DNA of 12,354 bases from the NCBI GenBank assembly GCA_016210785.1, contig JACQTN010000048.1, positions 1 to 12,354 of the forward strand. Reading direction: 5' to 3'. This stretch comes from Armatimonadota bacterium (GTDB lineage: Bacteria > Sysuimicrobiota > Sysuimicrobiia > Sysuimicrobiales > JACQTN01). This document shows, piece by piece, positions 1-7,027 of the stretch (position 1 is the stretch's first letter; every line of letters starts with the position of its first letter). Under the pieces are notes generated by a model, which saw nothing but the letters and a program-made list of their open reading frames with translations, was not told the DNA's origin and made no database searches. The position numbers were made by a program, and so were the translations under genes.

Positions 1-815
1 GACAGCACGGTGAGCATGAAGGCCAGGCCGGGGAAGGCGGTGAGCCACCAGGCGTAGGCCAGGTAGAGGCGTCCCTCCGCCAGGAAGCCGCCCCAGGTGG
101 GCGAGGGCGGCTGCACGCCCAGGCCCAGGAAGCTGAGGCCCGCCTCCGCCAGGATCATCTGGGCAAAGGAGAACGTGGCGATGACCGCCACCGACCCCAG
201 GACGTTGGGCAGGATGTGCCGGACGATGATCCGGCGGTCGGGCGCGCCCAACGCCTTGGCCGCGGTGACGAAGTCCAGCGTCTTCACGGTGAGCACGGTG
301 CCGCGCACGATGCGAGCGTACGTGACCCATCCCGTGACGCCCAGCACCAGGATGATGTTGCGCAGCCCCGCGCCCTGCACCGCGATGACGGAGATCGCCA
401 GCTGGATGAACGGGAAGGAGAGCTGCACCTCCGCCAGCCGCATGAGCAGCCGGTCGGGCCGGCCGCCGTAGTATCCCGAGACCAACCCCAGCGTCACGCC
501 CAGCGTGCCGGAAACGGCCACGGCCACGGTGCCCACCAGCAGCGACACCCGCGCGCCGAACATGATCCGGCTCAGCAGGTCGCGCCCCAGCGCGTCGGTG
601 CCCAGGACGTAGGACGGCCTCGCGGCTTTGAGAAAGCCTGGCGGCAGCAGGTTGCGGCCGACGATGTCCTGGTCATAAGGATCGTGCGGCGCGACGGCGG
701 GAGCCAGGATCGCGGCCAGGAAGATCAGGATGAGGACGCCGCCGGCCAGCAGCGCCGGACCGGCGTGCCAGAACCGGCGCGGTCGGCGCCGGGCGGGCAT
801 GGCGCGCTCAGTCAT
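1..815 (-). CDS. ABC transporter permease, DppC/OppC type (3' end cut by window edge)
   Basis: This is the second inner-membrane permease of a peptide/nickel-type ABC importer (BPD_transp_1 fold). I translated it by hand from the minus strand; about 271 residues are present. The stop lies beyond base 1, so only roughly the last 20 residues are missing. Visible hallmarks are an N-terminal membrane segment (about residues 17-40), the DppC signature LGTDALGRDLLSR (about 71-83), and the cytoplasmic EAA loop with DFVTAAKALG (about 181-190), which contacts the ATPase. These are followed by IIVRHILPNV and ILAEAGLSFLGLGVQPP. The ATG at 815 overlaps the end of the upstream DppB-type gene by 8 bases and has no clear Shine-Dalgarno sequence, so translation is probably coupled. 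A second in-frame ATG at 800 is possible. The binding protein and partner permease lie directly upstream. Family assignment is secure; the substrate is unknown. Confidence 0.95.
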   Translation of the reverse strand, partial: MTERAMPARRRPRRFWHAGPALLAGGVLILIFLAAILAPAVAPHDPYDQDIVGRNLLPPGFLKAARPSYVLGTDALGRDLLSRIMFGARVSLLVGTVAVAVSGTLGVTLGLVSGYYGGRPDRLLMRLAEVQLSFPFIQLAISVIAVQGAGLRNIILVLGVTGWVTYARIVRGTVLTVKTLDFVTAAKALGAPDRRIIVRHILPNVLGSVAVIATFSFAQMILAEAGLSFLGLGVQPPSPTWGGFLAEGRLYLAYAWWLTAFPGLAFMLTVL

Positions 816-1728
816 AGCGGATGCGGGGATCGAGCGTGGTGTAGAGGATATCCACCGCGAGATTGACCACGACCACCACCGCCGCTACGAAGAGGACCGA
901 CGCCTGCACGAGAGGGAAGTCGCGGTTCTGGATCGCCTGGATCGTCAACCGTCCCAGCCCCGGCCAGCCGAAAACCGTCTCCACGATGACCGCCCCGCCC
1001 ATGAGCGCGCCGAACTCCAGGCCCACCAGCGTGAGGATGGGAACGAGGGCGTTGCGCAGGCCGTGTCGCACGACCACTGTGGGTTCCGCCACGCCTTTGC
1101 CCCGGGCGGTGCGGATGTAATCTTCCTTCAGCACCTCCAGCATGCCCGACCGCGTCAGGCGCGCCAGGCGCCCCGTGGAGTATGCGGCCAGGGTGACCGC
1201 GGGCAGAATCAGATGCGCCAGCGAGCCGCCGCCGGAGGTGGGCAGCCAGTGCAGCCGCACGGCGAAGAAGAAGATCAGGATCATCCCGAACCAGAAGCCG
1301 GGGATGCACTGGAAGAAGAGCGCCGCGGTCATGCTGAGGCGGTCCACGCGGCCGCCGCGCCACACCGCGGAGACCACGCCCACGGGCAGCGCGATGGCCG
1401 CGGATAGGAGCAGGGCGGCCGCGGTGAGCTCCAGGGTGGCGGGCGTCCGCTCCAGCACCAGGCCCACGGCCGGCTGCTGTTGCCACAGCGAACGCCCCAG
1501 GTCGCCCTGCCCCGCCCGCCCCAGGAATCGCGCGTACTGGATGTAGAGGGGATCGTGCAAACCCATGGACCGGCGGAGGGCCTCGATTTCCTCCGGCCGG
1601 GCCGTGGGCTCGGCCATCAGGATGGCCGGGTCGCCGCCCAGGCGCGCGATGAAGAAGACGACCGTGGAGGCGCCGAGCGCCACCAGCAGCGCGTGCAGCA
1701 GACGCTGCAGGAGCGCCCGGCCTCCCAT
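808..1728 (-). CDS. ABC transporter permease, DppB/OppB type
   Basis: A 306-residue inner-membrane permease, normal length for the DppB family. It begins with a membrane helix (about 10-30) ending in the family-typical stretch ARLGGDPA. A periplasmic region follows with MGLHDPLYIQYARFL and GDLGRSL, then helices near 98-122, 133-157, 170-186, 228-250 and 275-297. The EAA-loop motif DYIRTARGKG is at 203-212, followed by RHGLRNALVP, and the protein ends in the classical LDPRIRYD. The ATG at 1728 lies 4 bases after the binding-protein stop. The only Shine-Dalgarno-like stretch is a distant GAGG, which suggests coupled translation. Its last codons overlap the start of the DppC-type gene. Together they form the translocation channel of one importer. 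The imported compound cannot be read from the permease. Confidence 0.96.
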   Translation of the reverse strand: MGGRALLQRLLHALLVALGASTVVFFIARLGGDPAILMAEPTARPEEIEALRRSMGLHDPLYIQYARFLGRAGQGDLGRSLWQQQPAVGLVLERTPATLELTAAALLLSAAIALPVGVVSAVWRGGRVDRLSMTAALFFQCIPGFWFGMILIFFFAVRLHWLPTSGGGSLAHLILPAVTLAAYSTGRLARLTRSGMLEVLKEDYIRTARGKGVAEPTVVVRHGLRNALVPILTLVGLEFGALMGGAVIVETVFGWPGLGRLTIQAIQNRDFPLVQASVLFVAAVVVVVNLAVDILYTTLDPRIRYD

Positions 1729-1732
1729 GCGG

Positions 1733-3265
1733 CTACAGCCTCACGTCGTCGAAGACGCTCACCAGGTCGTCCACCCGCGGCGTCCACCCCACGTTCTTGC
1801 GCACGCCCCAGATGGAGTGGTTGTTCCACATGTAGATCCAGGGCGGATCGTCGTGGGTCAGCTGCGCGACCTGCCGCATCAGGCTGTCCCGCACCTTCAC
1901 GTCGAACGAGGTGCCGGCCTTGCGCAGCAGCGCGTCCACCTGCTCGTTGCGGTACTTGTTCCAGTTGAACGATCCCCACGACGCCACGGCGATGTTGTAG
2001 ATCTCGGTGCCGTCGATGACCTGATTGCCCTGGATCGACAGGCTGTAGAGGTTGCTGATCCGGTAGCCCACCAGCTCCCGGAGGAAAGTCTCGGTCAACT
2101 GCTGCTGCAGGGTGACCCGGACGCCCACGCGCCCCAGGTCGGCGGCCACGGCCTCCGCCTGCTCGCGGGTGAGCCAGCGCGGCGCGAACTGGAGGTTCAG
2201 CGCCAGGTTCTGCGCGCCCGCCGCGACCAGCAGCCGGCGGGCCTGCTCCGGGTCGTACGGGAAGGGCTTGATGTGGGGGTTGAACCCGACGTAGGCACTG
2301 GTAGGGAGGGGCTGACCGATGAGCTGGGCAAACCCGCGCAGCAGCCCGGTGATCATCGCCTGGCGGTTCACCGCGTAGTTGAGCGCCTGACGCACGCGCG
2401 GGTCCTTCAGGGCGGGCGGGGCTCCCGCGGCCCAGGCGTTGATGCCGATGTACACCGACCGCGGGCTGGGGTAGTTCTTGACCTCCAGGTTCGCGTTGGC
2501 CTTCACCTGGTCCACCATGGTCGGCGGGACCTCCCACACCAGGTCCACCTCACCTGCCAGCAGCGCCGCGACACGCGTGGACGCCTCGGGAATGGTACGC
2601 CAGATCACCGTGCGGATCTTCGTTCGTCCCAGGAAGTAACGGTCGTTCGCCTCCCACACGATGCGGTCGCCGCGCATGGCCTCCTTGAACCGGTAGGGCC
2701 CAGTCCCTACCGGTCGCGCTGCGAACCCTTCCTCGCCGCGGTCCTGCAGGTAGCGGGGCGGCAGGATCCACCCGAAGTCGGCCAGGTTGTTGGGGACGAA
2801 CGGGTCGGGCTCGGACGTCACGATCTCGACGGTGGCGTCGTCGACCACCCGGACTTCCTTGTAAGAACGGAACCGGCTGGCGGGGACCGACTTGGGGTCC
2901 CGGAGGATGTCCAGCGAGACCTTCACGGCCTGGGCGTTCAGCGGCTCCCCGTTGTGGAACGCGATCCCCCGGCGAAGGTGGAACCGCCAGGTGGTATCGT
3001 CCACCTTCGCCCAGCGCTCGGCCAGGCGGCCTACGAGCTTGCCCGAAGGCTCGCGGTGCACCAGACCGTCGAACATCTGGAGGTGCGCCAGGCGCTCGAT
3101 GATGCCGCCGGTCTTCGGCGGGTACAGGCTGACCGGGTCCGCGGCGAAGGCGATGGTGAAGTTTACCGTCTGCGCCGCCGGGGCGGTGGGCCACGCGGCC
3201 AGCAGCAGCGCCGCCGCCACCCCGCAGATCAACACCGATGCTTCCCACGCGCGTCTTGCCATCAT
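1733..3265 (-). CDS. ABC transporter substrate-binding protein, family 5 (SBP_bac_5, DppA/OppA-like)
   Basis: A 510-residue extracytoplasmic binding protein that would capture a peptide-like or other small organic ligand and deliver it to the adjacent permeases. Residues 1-31 form a Sec signal peptide: basic MMARR, a hydrophobic core, and an APAA cleavage site before QTVNF. C14 is not in a proper lipobox (VLIC), so lipoprotein anchoring is unlikely. Family-5 features include the N-terminal FAADPVSLYP, FDGLV at 65-69, the LAERW-to-TTWRFHLRRGIAFHNGEP block (81-108), and the C-terminal DPPWIYMWNNHSIWGVRKNVGWTP. The reading frame stays open another 95 codons upstream. I chose the ATG at 3265 because GGAGGAG sits 8 bases before it and the signal peptide starts there. 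The ATG at 3262 is equally possible. The gene follows the amidase by 59 bases and precedes the DppB-type gene by 4, so all are probably in one operon. Confidence 0.95.
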   Translation of the reverse strand: MMARRAWEASVLICGVAAALLLAAWPTAPAAQTVNFTIAFAADPVSLYPPKTGGIIERLAHLQMFDGLVHREPSGKLVGRLAERWAKVDDTTWRFHLRRGIAFHNGEPLNAQAVKVSLDILRDPKSVPASRFRSYKEVRVVDDATVEIVTSEPDPFVPNNLADFGWILPPRYLQDRGEEGFAARPVGTGPYRFKEAMRGDRIVWEANDRYFLGRTKIRTVIWRTIPEASTRVAALLAGEVDLVWEVPPTMVDQVKANANLEVKNYPSPRSVYIGINAWAAGAPPALKDPRVRQALNYAVNRQAMITGLLRGFAQLIGQPLPTSAYVGFNPHIKPFPYDPEQARRLLVAAGAQNLALNLQFAPRWLTREQAEAVAADLGRVGVRVTLQQQLTETFLRELVGYRISNLYSLSIQGNQVIDGTEIYNIAVASWGSFNWNKYRNEQVDALLRKAGTSFDVKVRDSLMRQVAQLTHDDPPWIYMWNNHSIWGVRKNVGWTPRVDDLVSVFDDVRL

Positions 3266-3324
3266 GGTTGGGTCTCCTCCCCCTGGTGATGGGTCCATCT
3301 GCCGGTGCTGCACGGCGGCCGCGG

Positions 3325-5022
3325 CTACGCGGGGAGCTTCCCGGAGGACGACGGCGCCGTTGACGCGGGGAGATGGGCGAGCGGCGGGCGCCGCCGGTGC
3401 CAGGCGGTGGCCTGCTGGTAGGCGTGGGCGATGTTGAGCAGGAGCCCGTCCTCGTACGCCCGGCCCATCAACTGGAACGCCACGGGAAGACCCACGGACG
3501 TGAAGCCGCACGGCACGCTCACGGCGGGGAAACCGGTCAGGTTGCTCCATCGCGTGAAGCGGCCCATCCCGGTGCGCGGGTTGACCTCACCGCCCGCCAG
3601 CGCCAGAGCGGTCTCGCCGAAGCGGAACGGCGGGTAGGGGACGGTGGGCGTCAGGATGGCGTCGACGTGCGCGTGGGCCGCCATGAAGTCGCGCAGCACC
3701 AGGCGGCGCACCCGCTGGGCGACCATGTAGTCTCTTGCGGTGTAGAACTGGCTGGCAGTCAGGGCGCGGCGGAAGAAGGTGCCGATCTCCGCGGCACGGT
3801 CCACCAGGAAACGGCGGTGCCGCCCGTAACACTCCACGTGGGCGATGACCATGGCCAGGACCTCTGACAGCGCGGCGTGGGGGAGGGACACCGGCTCCAC
3901 CCGCGCGCCCAGATCCTCCAGCGCGCGCACCGCGGCCCGCACCGCTGCCTGCACCTCTGCGTCGATGGGAGGCCAGGACTCCTCGTCGGCGACGCCGACG
4001 CGCACGCCGCGGATGTGGCCGGTGAGCCGTGCCGCGAAGGCGGACGCCGGGACGCCGGCGCCCGCCTCATCGCGCGGGTCGGGCCCGGCCATGGCATCCA
4101 TCATGAGGGCCGCGTCCAGCGCGGTGCGCGTCATGGGGCCGATGGAGGTGACGGTGCACCAGCCTTCGGGATAGCGGCTCACCCACCCGTAGGTGGGCTT
4201 CAACCCGACCACGCCGCAAAACGCCGCGGGCACGCGGATGGATCCGCCGGCGTCGGTCCCCACAGCGCCCGCGGCCAGCCCGGCGGCGACGGCGACGCCC
4301 GACCCGGAGCTGGAGCCGCCAGGCTGGCGCGTGGCGTCCCACGGGTTGCGGGCCAGACCGAAGAGATCGCCGTCGCCGGCGCCCAGTTCATAGGTGTTGG
4401 CCTTGCCCAGCATGATGGTGCCGGCGGTCGACAGCCGCTCCACCACCGCCGCGTCCCTATCCGGTACGCAGTCGGCGAAGACGCGGCTGTGAAAAGTGGT
4501 GCGGATGCCGCGGGTGAGGATCATGTCCTTGTACGCGATGGGGACACCGTGCAGGGGACCGCGGCCGCCGCCGCGCGCGATCTCGCTCTCCGCGGCGGCG
4601 GCTTCGGCCAGCGCCCGGTCCGCCGTCACGGTGATGTAGGCTCGCAGGCTACCGTTGAGGGCCTCGATGTGCGCCAGGTACGCGCGGGTAACCTCCACGG
4701 GCGAGATCTCCCGGCAGCGGATCAGCTCCGCCAGGTGCGCGATATCCAGCGCGGTGAGGTCGGTCGCTTCCGAGGCGAGCACGTCGGCGTGGCGCGCGGC
4801 AGGAACGCCCGACGTCTGTGGAGGCCGCGCGCTCCACGACGCGCCGGGGGAGGGGCCGGAGGGGATGAACGGATCGATGTCCTCCAGACCGGACGCGTGC
4901 GCTCGGTCCACCGTCTGACGGACCGCCGTCACGATGGCGGCGATGGCATCCACATCCTCCTCGAAGATTTGGATGCCGAGGAGCCGCGCCATGCAGCGAA
5001 TGTCGTCGGCGCCCACCGTCAC
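3325..5022 (-). CDS. Amidase-signature family hydrolase with GatC-like N-terminal segment
   Basis: Predicted cytoplasmic amidase of 565 residues, related to GatA/AtzE-type enzymes that cleave carboxamide C-N bonds. The Ser-cisSer-Lys triad is intact: Lys165 in AYKDM, cis-Ser237 in PGGSSSGSG, and nucleophile Ser261 in TDAGGSIRVPA. The core ends with the usual NLTGFPAVSVPCGF and GLPVAFQLMGRAYEDGLLL. Residues 1-50 (ADDIRCMARLLGIQIFEEDV through LEDIDP) resemble the small GatC subunit. A 40-residue Pro/Ser/Ala linker follows, making the protein longer than a bare GatA-like amidase. I chose the GTG at 5022 because GAAGGA lies 8 bases upstream. The frame is open to another GTG at 5115, but that adds an arginine-rich stretch unlike the family and has no ribosome site. 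It is the first gene of the importer operon, which suggests it acts on the imported compound. A true tRNA amidotransferase role is unlikely because no GatB is nearby. Confidence 0.93.
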   Translation of the reverse strand: MTVGADDIRCMARLLGIQIFEEDVDAIAAIVTAVRQTVDRAHASGLEDIDPFIPSGPSPGASWSARPPQTSGVPAARHADVLASEATDLTALDIAHLAELIRCREISPVEVTRAYLAHIEALNGSLRAYITVTADRALAEAAAAESEIARGGGRGPLHGVPIAYKDMILTRGIRTTFHSRVFADCVPDRDAAVVERLSTAGTIMLGKANTYELGAGDGDLFGLARNPWDATRQPGGSSSGSGVAVAAGLAAGAVGTDAGGSIRVPAAFCGVVGLKPTYGWVSRYPEGWCTVTSIGPMTRTALDAALMMDAMAGPDPRDEAGAGVPASAFAARLTGHIRGVRVGVADEESWPPIDAEVQAAVRAAVRALEDLGARVEPVSLPHAALSEVLAMVIAHVECYGRHRRFLVDRAAEIGTFFRRALTASQFYTARDYMVAQRVRRLVLRDFMAAHAHVDAILTPTVPYPPFRFGETALALAGGEVNPRTGMGRFTRWSNLTGFPAVSVPCGFTSVGLPVAFQLMGRAYEDGLLLNIAHAYQQATAWHRRRPPLAHLPASTAPSSSGKLPA

Positions 5023-5150
5023 GGGGAAGGTCCTTCGCCGCGCCGGCGGAGCTTTCCTACTGCGTCGAGACGCGTGAGGGCGGCGAGAATCCATCGCGGC
5101 GTCACACGAGGCCACCCTCGGGTCGCGGCGGCCGAGAGACGCGCCGTGCG

Positions 5151-5166
5151 GCGACGGCGCCGTCGC
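5151..5166. repeat. Perfect 16-base palindrome GCGACGGCGCCGTCGC
   Basis: The two 8-base halves are exact reverse complements with no spacer. The palindrome lies 83 bases before the oxidoreductase start and 129 bases before the amidase start. It could be a dimeric regulator's operator, although palindromes of this kind also arise by chance in very GC-rich DNA. Confidence 0.5.
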
Positions 5167-5197
5167 GGCGCGGGCGCGTCGGGCGCGTCAACGGCGG

Positions 5198-5214
5198 TGC
5201 GCTGGTGCAGCGCA
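5198..5214. repeat. Inverted repeat TGCGCT-N5-AGCGCA
   Basis: Perfect 6-base arms separated by GGTGC, located 35-51 bases upstream of the oxidoreductase GTG. Both the position and the arm/spacer geometry fit a transcription-factor half-site pair. Alternatively it is a small hairpin in the 5' leader. The binding protein is unknown. Confidence 0.4.
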
Positions 5215-5248
5215 AGCAGGAGTCGTCTCTGCGCGACGGAATAGCGTC

Positions 5249-6862
5249 GTGACCACGAATGGCAAACCAGGCCTGATGGTCGTGAGGTGCGCGGTGCCCG
5301 GCGTGAAGGCCGACGTGGCCGTCATCGGTGGGGGAGTGGGAGGCTGCGCGGCCGCCCTCGCCGCCGCGGCGCTGGGGAGGACCGTGGTCCTGGCGGAGGC
5401 GACGGACTGGATCGGCGGGCAGCTCACCAGCCAGGCCGTCCCGCCCGACGAGCATCCGTGGGTCGAGATGTTCGGTGTGACCGCACGCTACCGGGCGTTC
5501 CGCGAAGGCGTCCGCCGGTACTACCGTGATCACTTCCCGCTCACGCCGGAGGCGCGCCAGACCCGCTATCTGAATCCCGGCAACGGCCTGGTCAGCCGGC
5601 TGTGCTGCGATCCCCGCGTGGCCCTGGCGGTCCTGCACCAGATGCTGGCGCCGCACCTCCTGTCCGGACGGATCACGCTGATGCGGCGGCAGAGGCCGGC
5701 CGGCGCGGACGTGCAGGGGGACCTGGTCAGAGCGGTGACGGTGCGCCAGGTCGACTCGGGCCGGGAGACCGTCGTGGAGGCCTCGTACTTCATCGACGCC
5801 ACCGAGATGGGCGATCTGCTGCCGCTGGCCGGCGTCGAGTACGTGGTGGGCGCAGAAGGAAGGGACGAGACCGGCGAGCCGCACGCCGCGCCGCGCGCCG
5901 ACCCGCGCAACCAGCAGGCCTTCACCGTGTGCGTTGCCCTGGACTACCTGCCCGGGGAGAACCACACGATCGCGCGACCGCGGGACTACGACTTCTGGGT
6001 GCGGTACCGGGCGCCGTTCTGGCCCGACCGGCAGTTGAGCTGGGTCATGCCCAACCCGCGCACGCTGGAGCCGACACCGCTCGCGCTGTTTCGGGAACCG
6101 GGCAGGCTCTCGCTGTGGCTGTACCGGCGCATCCTGGACGTGGCCCATTTCGCGCCCGGAACCTTTGCCAGCGACATCACGCTGGTGAACTGGCCGCAGA
6201 ACGATTACTGGCTGGGTCCGATCTGCGACGTGAGCGAGGACGAAGCCGCGCGGCACGGGGAGGCGGCCCGGCAGTTGAGCCTCTCCCTGCTGTACTGGAT
6301 GCAGAGGGAGGCGCCGCGGCCGGACGGCGGCGTGGGGTACCCGGGCCTCAGGCTGCGCGCCGACGTGGCCGGCGGCACGCCCGATGGCCTCGCGAAGTTT
6401 CCGTACGTCCGCGAGTCGCGCCGCATCCGGGCCGAGTTCACGGTGCTGGAGCAGCACCTGGCCAGCGACACGCGGCCGGCAGGGCCGGAGAAGTTCACGG
6501 ATTCAGTCGGCGTGGGATGCTACCGGATCGACCTGCACCCCTCTACGGCAGGAGACACATACATCGACGTGGGCGCGTGGCCGTTTCAGATTCCTCTGGG
6601 CGTGCTGCTCCCGCGGCGTGTGGAGAACCTGCTGCCCGGCGCCAAGAACGCGGGCGTTACCCACATCACCAACGGCTGCTTCCGGCTGCACCCCGTGGAG
6701 TGGAATGTGGGCGAGGCGGCCGGCCTGCTGGCCGCCTTCTGCCTGCACCGCGGCGTCCGGCCGCGCGCGGTCCGCCACACCCCGTCGCGGCTCGGGGACT
6801 TCCAGGCCCTGCTGACCTCACAGGGGATCGAGCTGGACTGGCCGGAGATCCATCCGGTCTAG
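5249..6862 (+). CDS. FAD-dependent oxidoreductase (FAD_oxidored family)
   Basis: Predicted 537-residue flavoprotein. The N-terminal Rossmann motif VAVIGGGVGGCAAALAAAALG (GxGxxG at residues 27-32) is followed by the ribose-binding acid Glu50 in VVLAEA and by IGGQLTSQ (55-62), typical of the FAD_oxidored family. Near the C terminus, PGAKNAGVTHITNGCFRLHP and VEWNVGEAAG (463-492) form the second flavin-contacting block. There is no signal peptide or membrane helix, so it is probably cytoplasmic. The GTG at 5249 has only a weak CGGA upstream; the ATG at 5276 is an alternative that would still keep the whole FAD domain. The amidohydrolase follows 165 bases later on the same strand, so the two could be co-transcribed. 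The family is clear but the substrate is not; members are found with various uptake and catabolic genes. Confidence 0.9.
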   Translation: MTTNGKPGLMVVRCAVPGVKADVAVIGGGVGGCAAALAAAALGRTVVLAEATDWIGGQLTSQAVPPDEHPWVEMFGVTARYRAFREGVRRYYRDHFPLTPEARQTRYLNPGNGLVSRLCCDPRVALAVLHQMLAPHLLSGRITLMRRQRPAGADVQGDLVRAVTVRQVDSGRETVVEASYFIDATEMGDLLPLAGVEYVVGAEGRDETGEPHAAPRADPRNQQAFTVCVALDYLPGENHTIARPRDYDFWVRYRAPFWPDRQLSWVMPNPRTLEPTPLALFREPGRLSLWLYRRILDVAHFAPGTFASDITLVNWPQNDYWLGPICDVSEDEAARHGEAARQLSLSLLYWMQREAPRPDGGVGYPGLRLRADVAGGTPDGLAKFPYVRESRRIRAEFTVLEQHLASDTRPAGPEKFTDSVGVGCYRIDLHPSTAGDTYIDVGAWPFQIPLGVLLPRRVENLLPGAKNAGVTHITNGCFRLHPVEWNVGEAAGLLAAFCLHRGVRPRAVRHTPSRLGDFQALLTSQGIELDWPEIHPV

Positions 6863-7027
6863 CAGAGTACTGCAAGAACGGGATCACACACACTTCTCTG
6901 CCATGGCTGGGCTTGCGCGTCAGCCCGCCCGTGTTCAGCCGGCCAAAGGACTCCTCCGCGGGCTTCCGTTTCTGCCGGCGGAGCGTGTCCCCGGGGTGTG
7001 AGCCGAAGACCAGGGAGGTACGGTGAC
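6863..7027 (+). promoter_or_regulatory. Leader region of the amidohydrolase gene with imperfect hairpin
   Basis: This 165-base gap between two co-directional genes contains no ORF that looks real. It holds an imperfect inverted repeat: GGAC and CTCCGC on the left (6948-6959) pair with GCGGAG and GTCC on the right (6978-6990). A CCCCGGGG palindrome (6989-6996) follows directly. There is no T-tract, so this is not a typical intrinsic terminator. A good ribosome site, AGGGAGGT, ends 8 bases before the ATG at 7028. No clear sigma-70 promoter is visible. Confidence 0.35.

Larger units (their letters stand above)
5023..5248. promoter_or_regulatory. Divergent intergenic region between amidase operon and FAD oxidoreductase
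   Basis: This 226-base gap should carry the promoters for both directions, since the amidase reads left and the oxidoreductase reads right. No convincing -35/-10 pair is visible on either strand, which is common in such GC-rich DNA. It contains a perfect 16-base palindrome at 5151-5166, a tandem 9-base repeat GGGCGCGTC at 5172-5180 and 5181-5189, and the inverted repeat TGCGCT-N5-AGCGCA at 5198-5214. These are candidate operator sites. The regulatory role is inferred from position. Confidence 0.5.

Noticed and set aside
3224..3226. Cysteine near the signal peptide of the binding protein as a lipobox
   Set aside because: The residues before Cys14 are V-L-I, with no Gly/Ala/Ser at -1, and an AxA-type cleavage site follows later. 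A lipoprotein is not supported.
1565..3289. Long plus-strand open frame opposite the binding protein and permease genes
   Set aside because: Its translation is rich in Arg/His/Val/Pro without family motifs, and it lies antisense to genes with clear SBP_bac_5 and DppB signatures. Such mirror frames are expected in very GC-rich DNA.
3266..3550. Extended N terminus of the binding protein
   Set aside because: The frame is open upstream, but it overlaps the amidase C terminus, lacks a ribosome site and would bury the signal peptide. The ATG at 3265 with GGAGGAG is far better.
3877..5244. Long plus-strand open frame opposite the amidase
   Set aside because: It is a low-complexity Gly/Arg/His/Ala translation with no domain, antisense to an amidase whose catalytic triad is intact.
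5102..6457. Long minus-strand open frame opposite the FAD oxidoreductase
   Set aside because: No recognisable motif. The plus strand holds complete FAD-binding blocks at both ends of the oxidoreductase.
6885..6894. CA dinucleotide run (CACACACA) as a microsatellite
   Set aside because: Only about four units long; well within chance.
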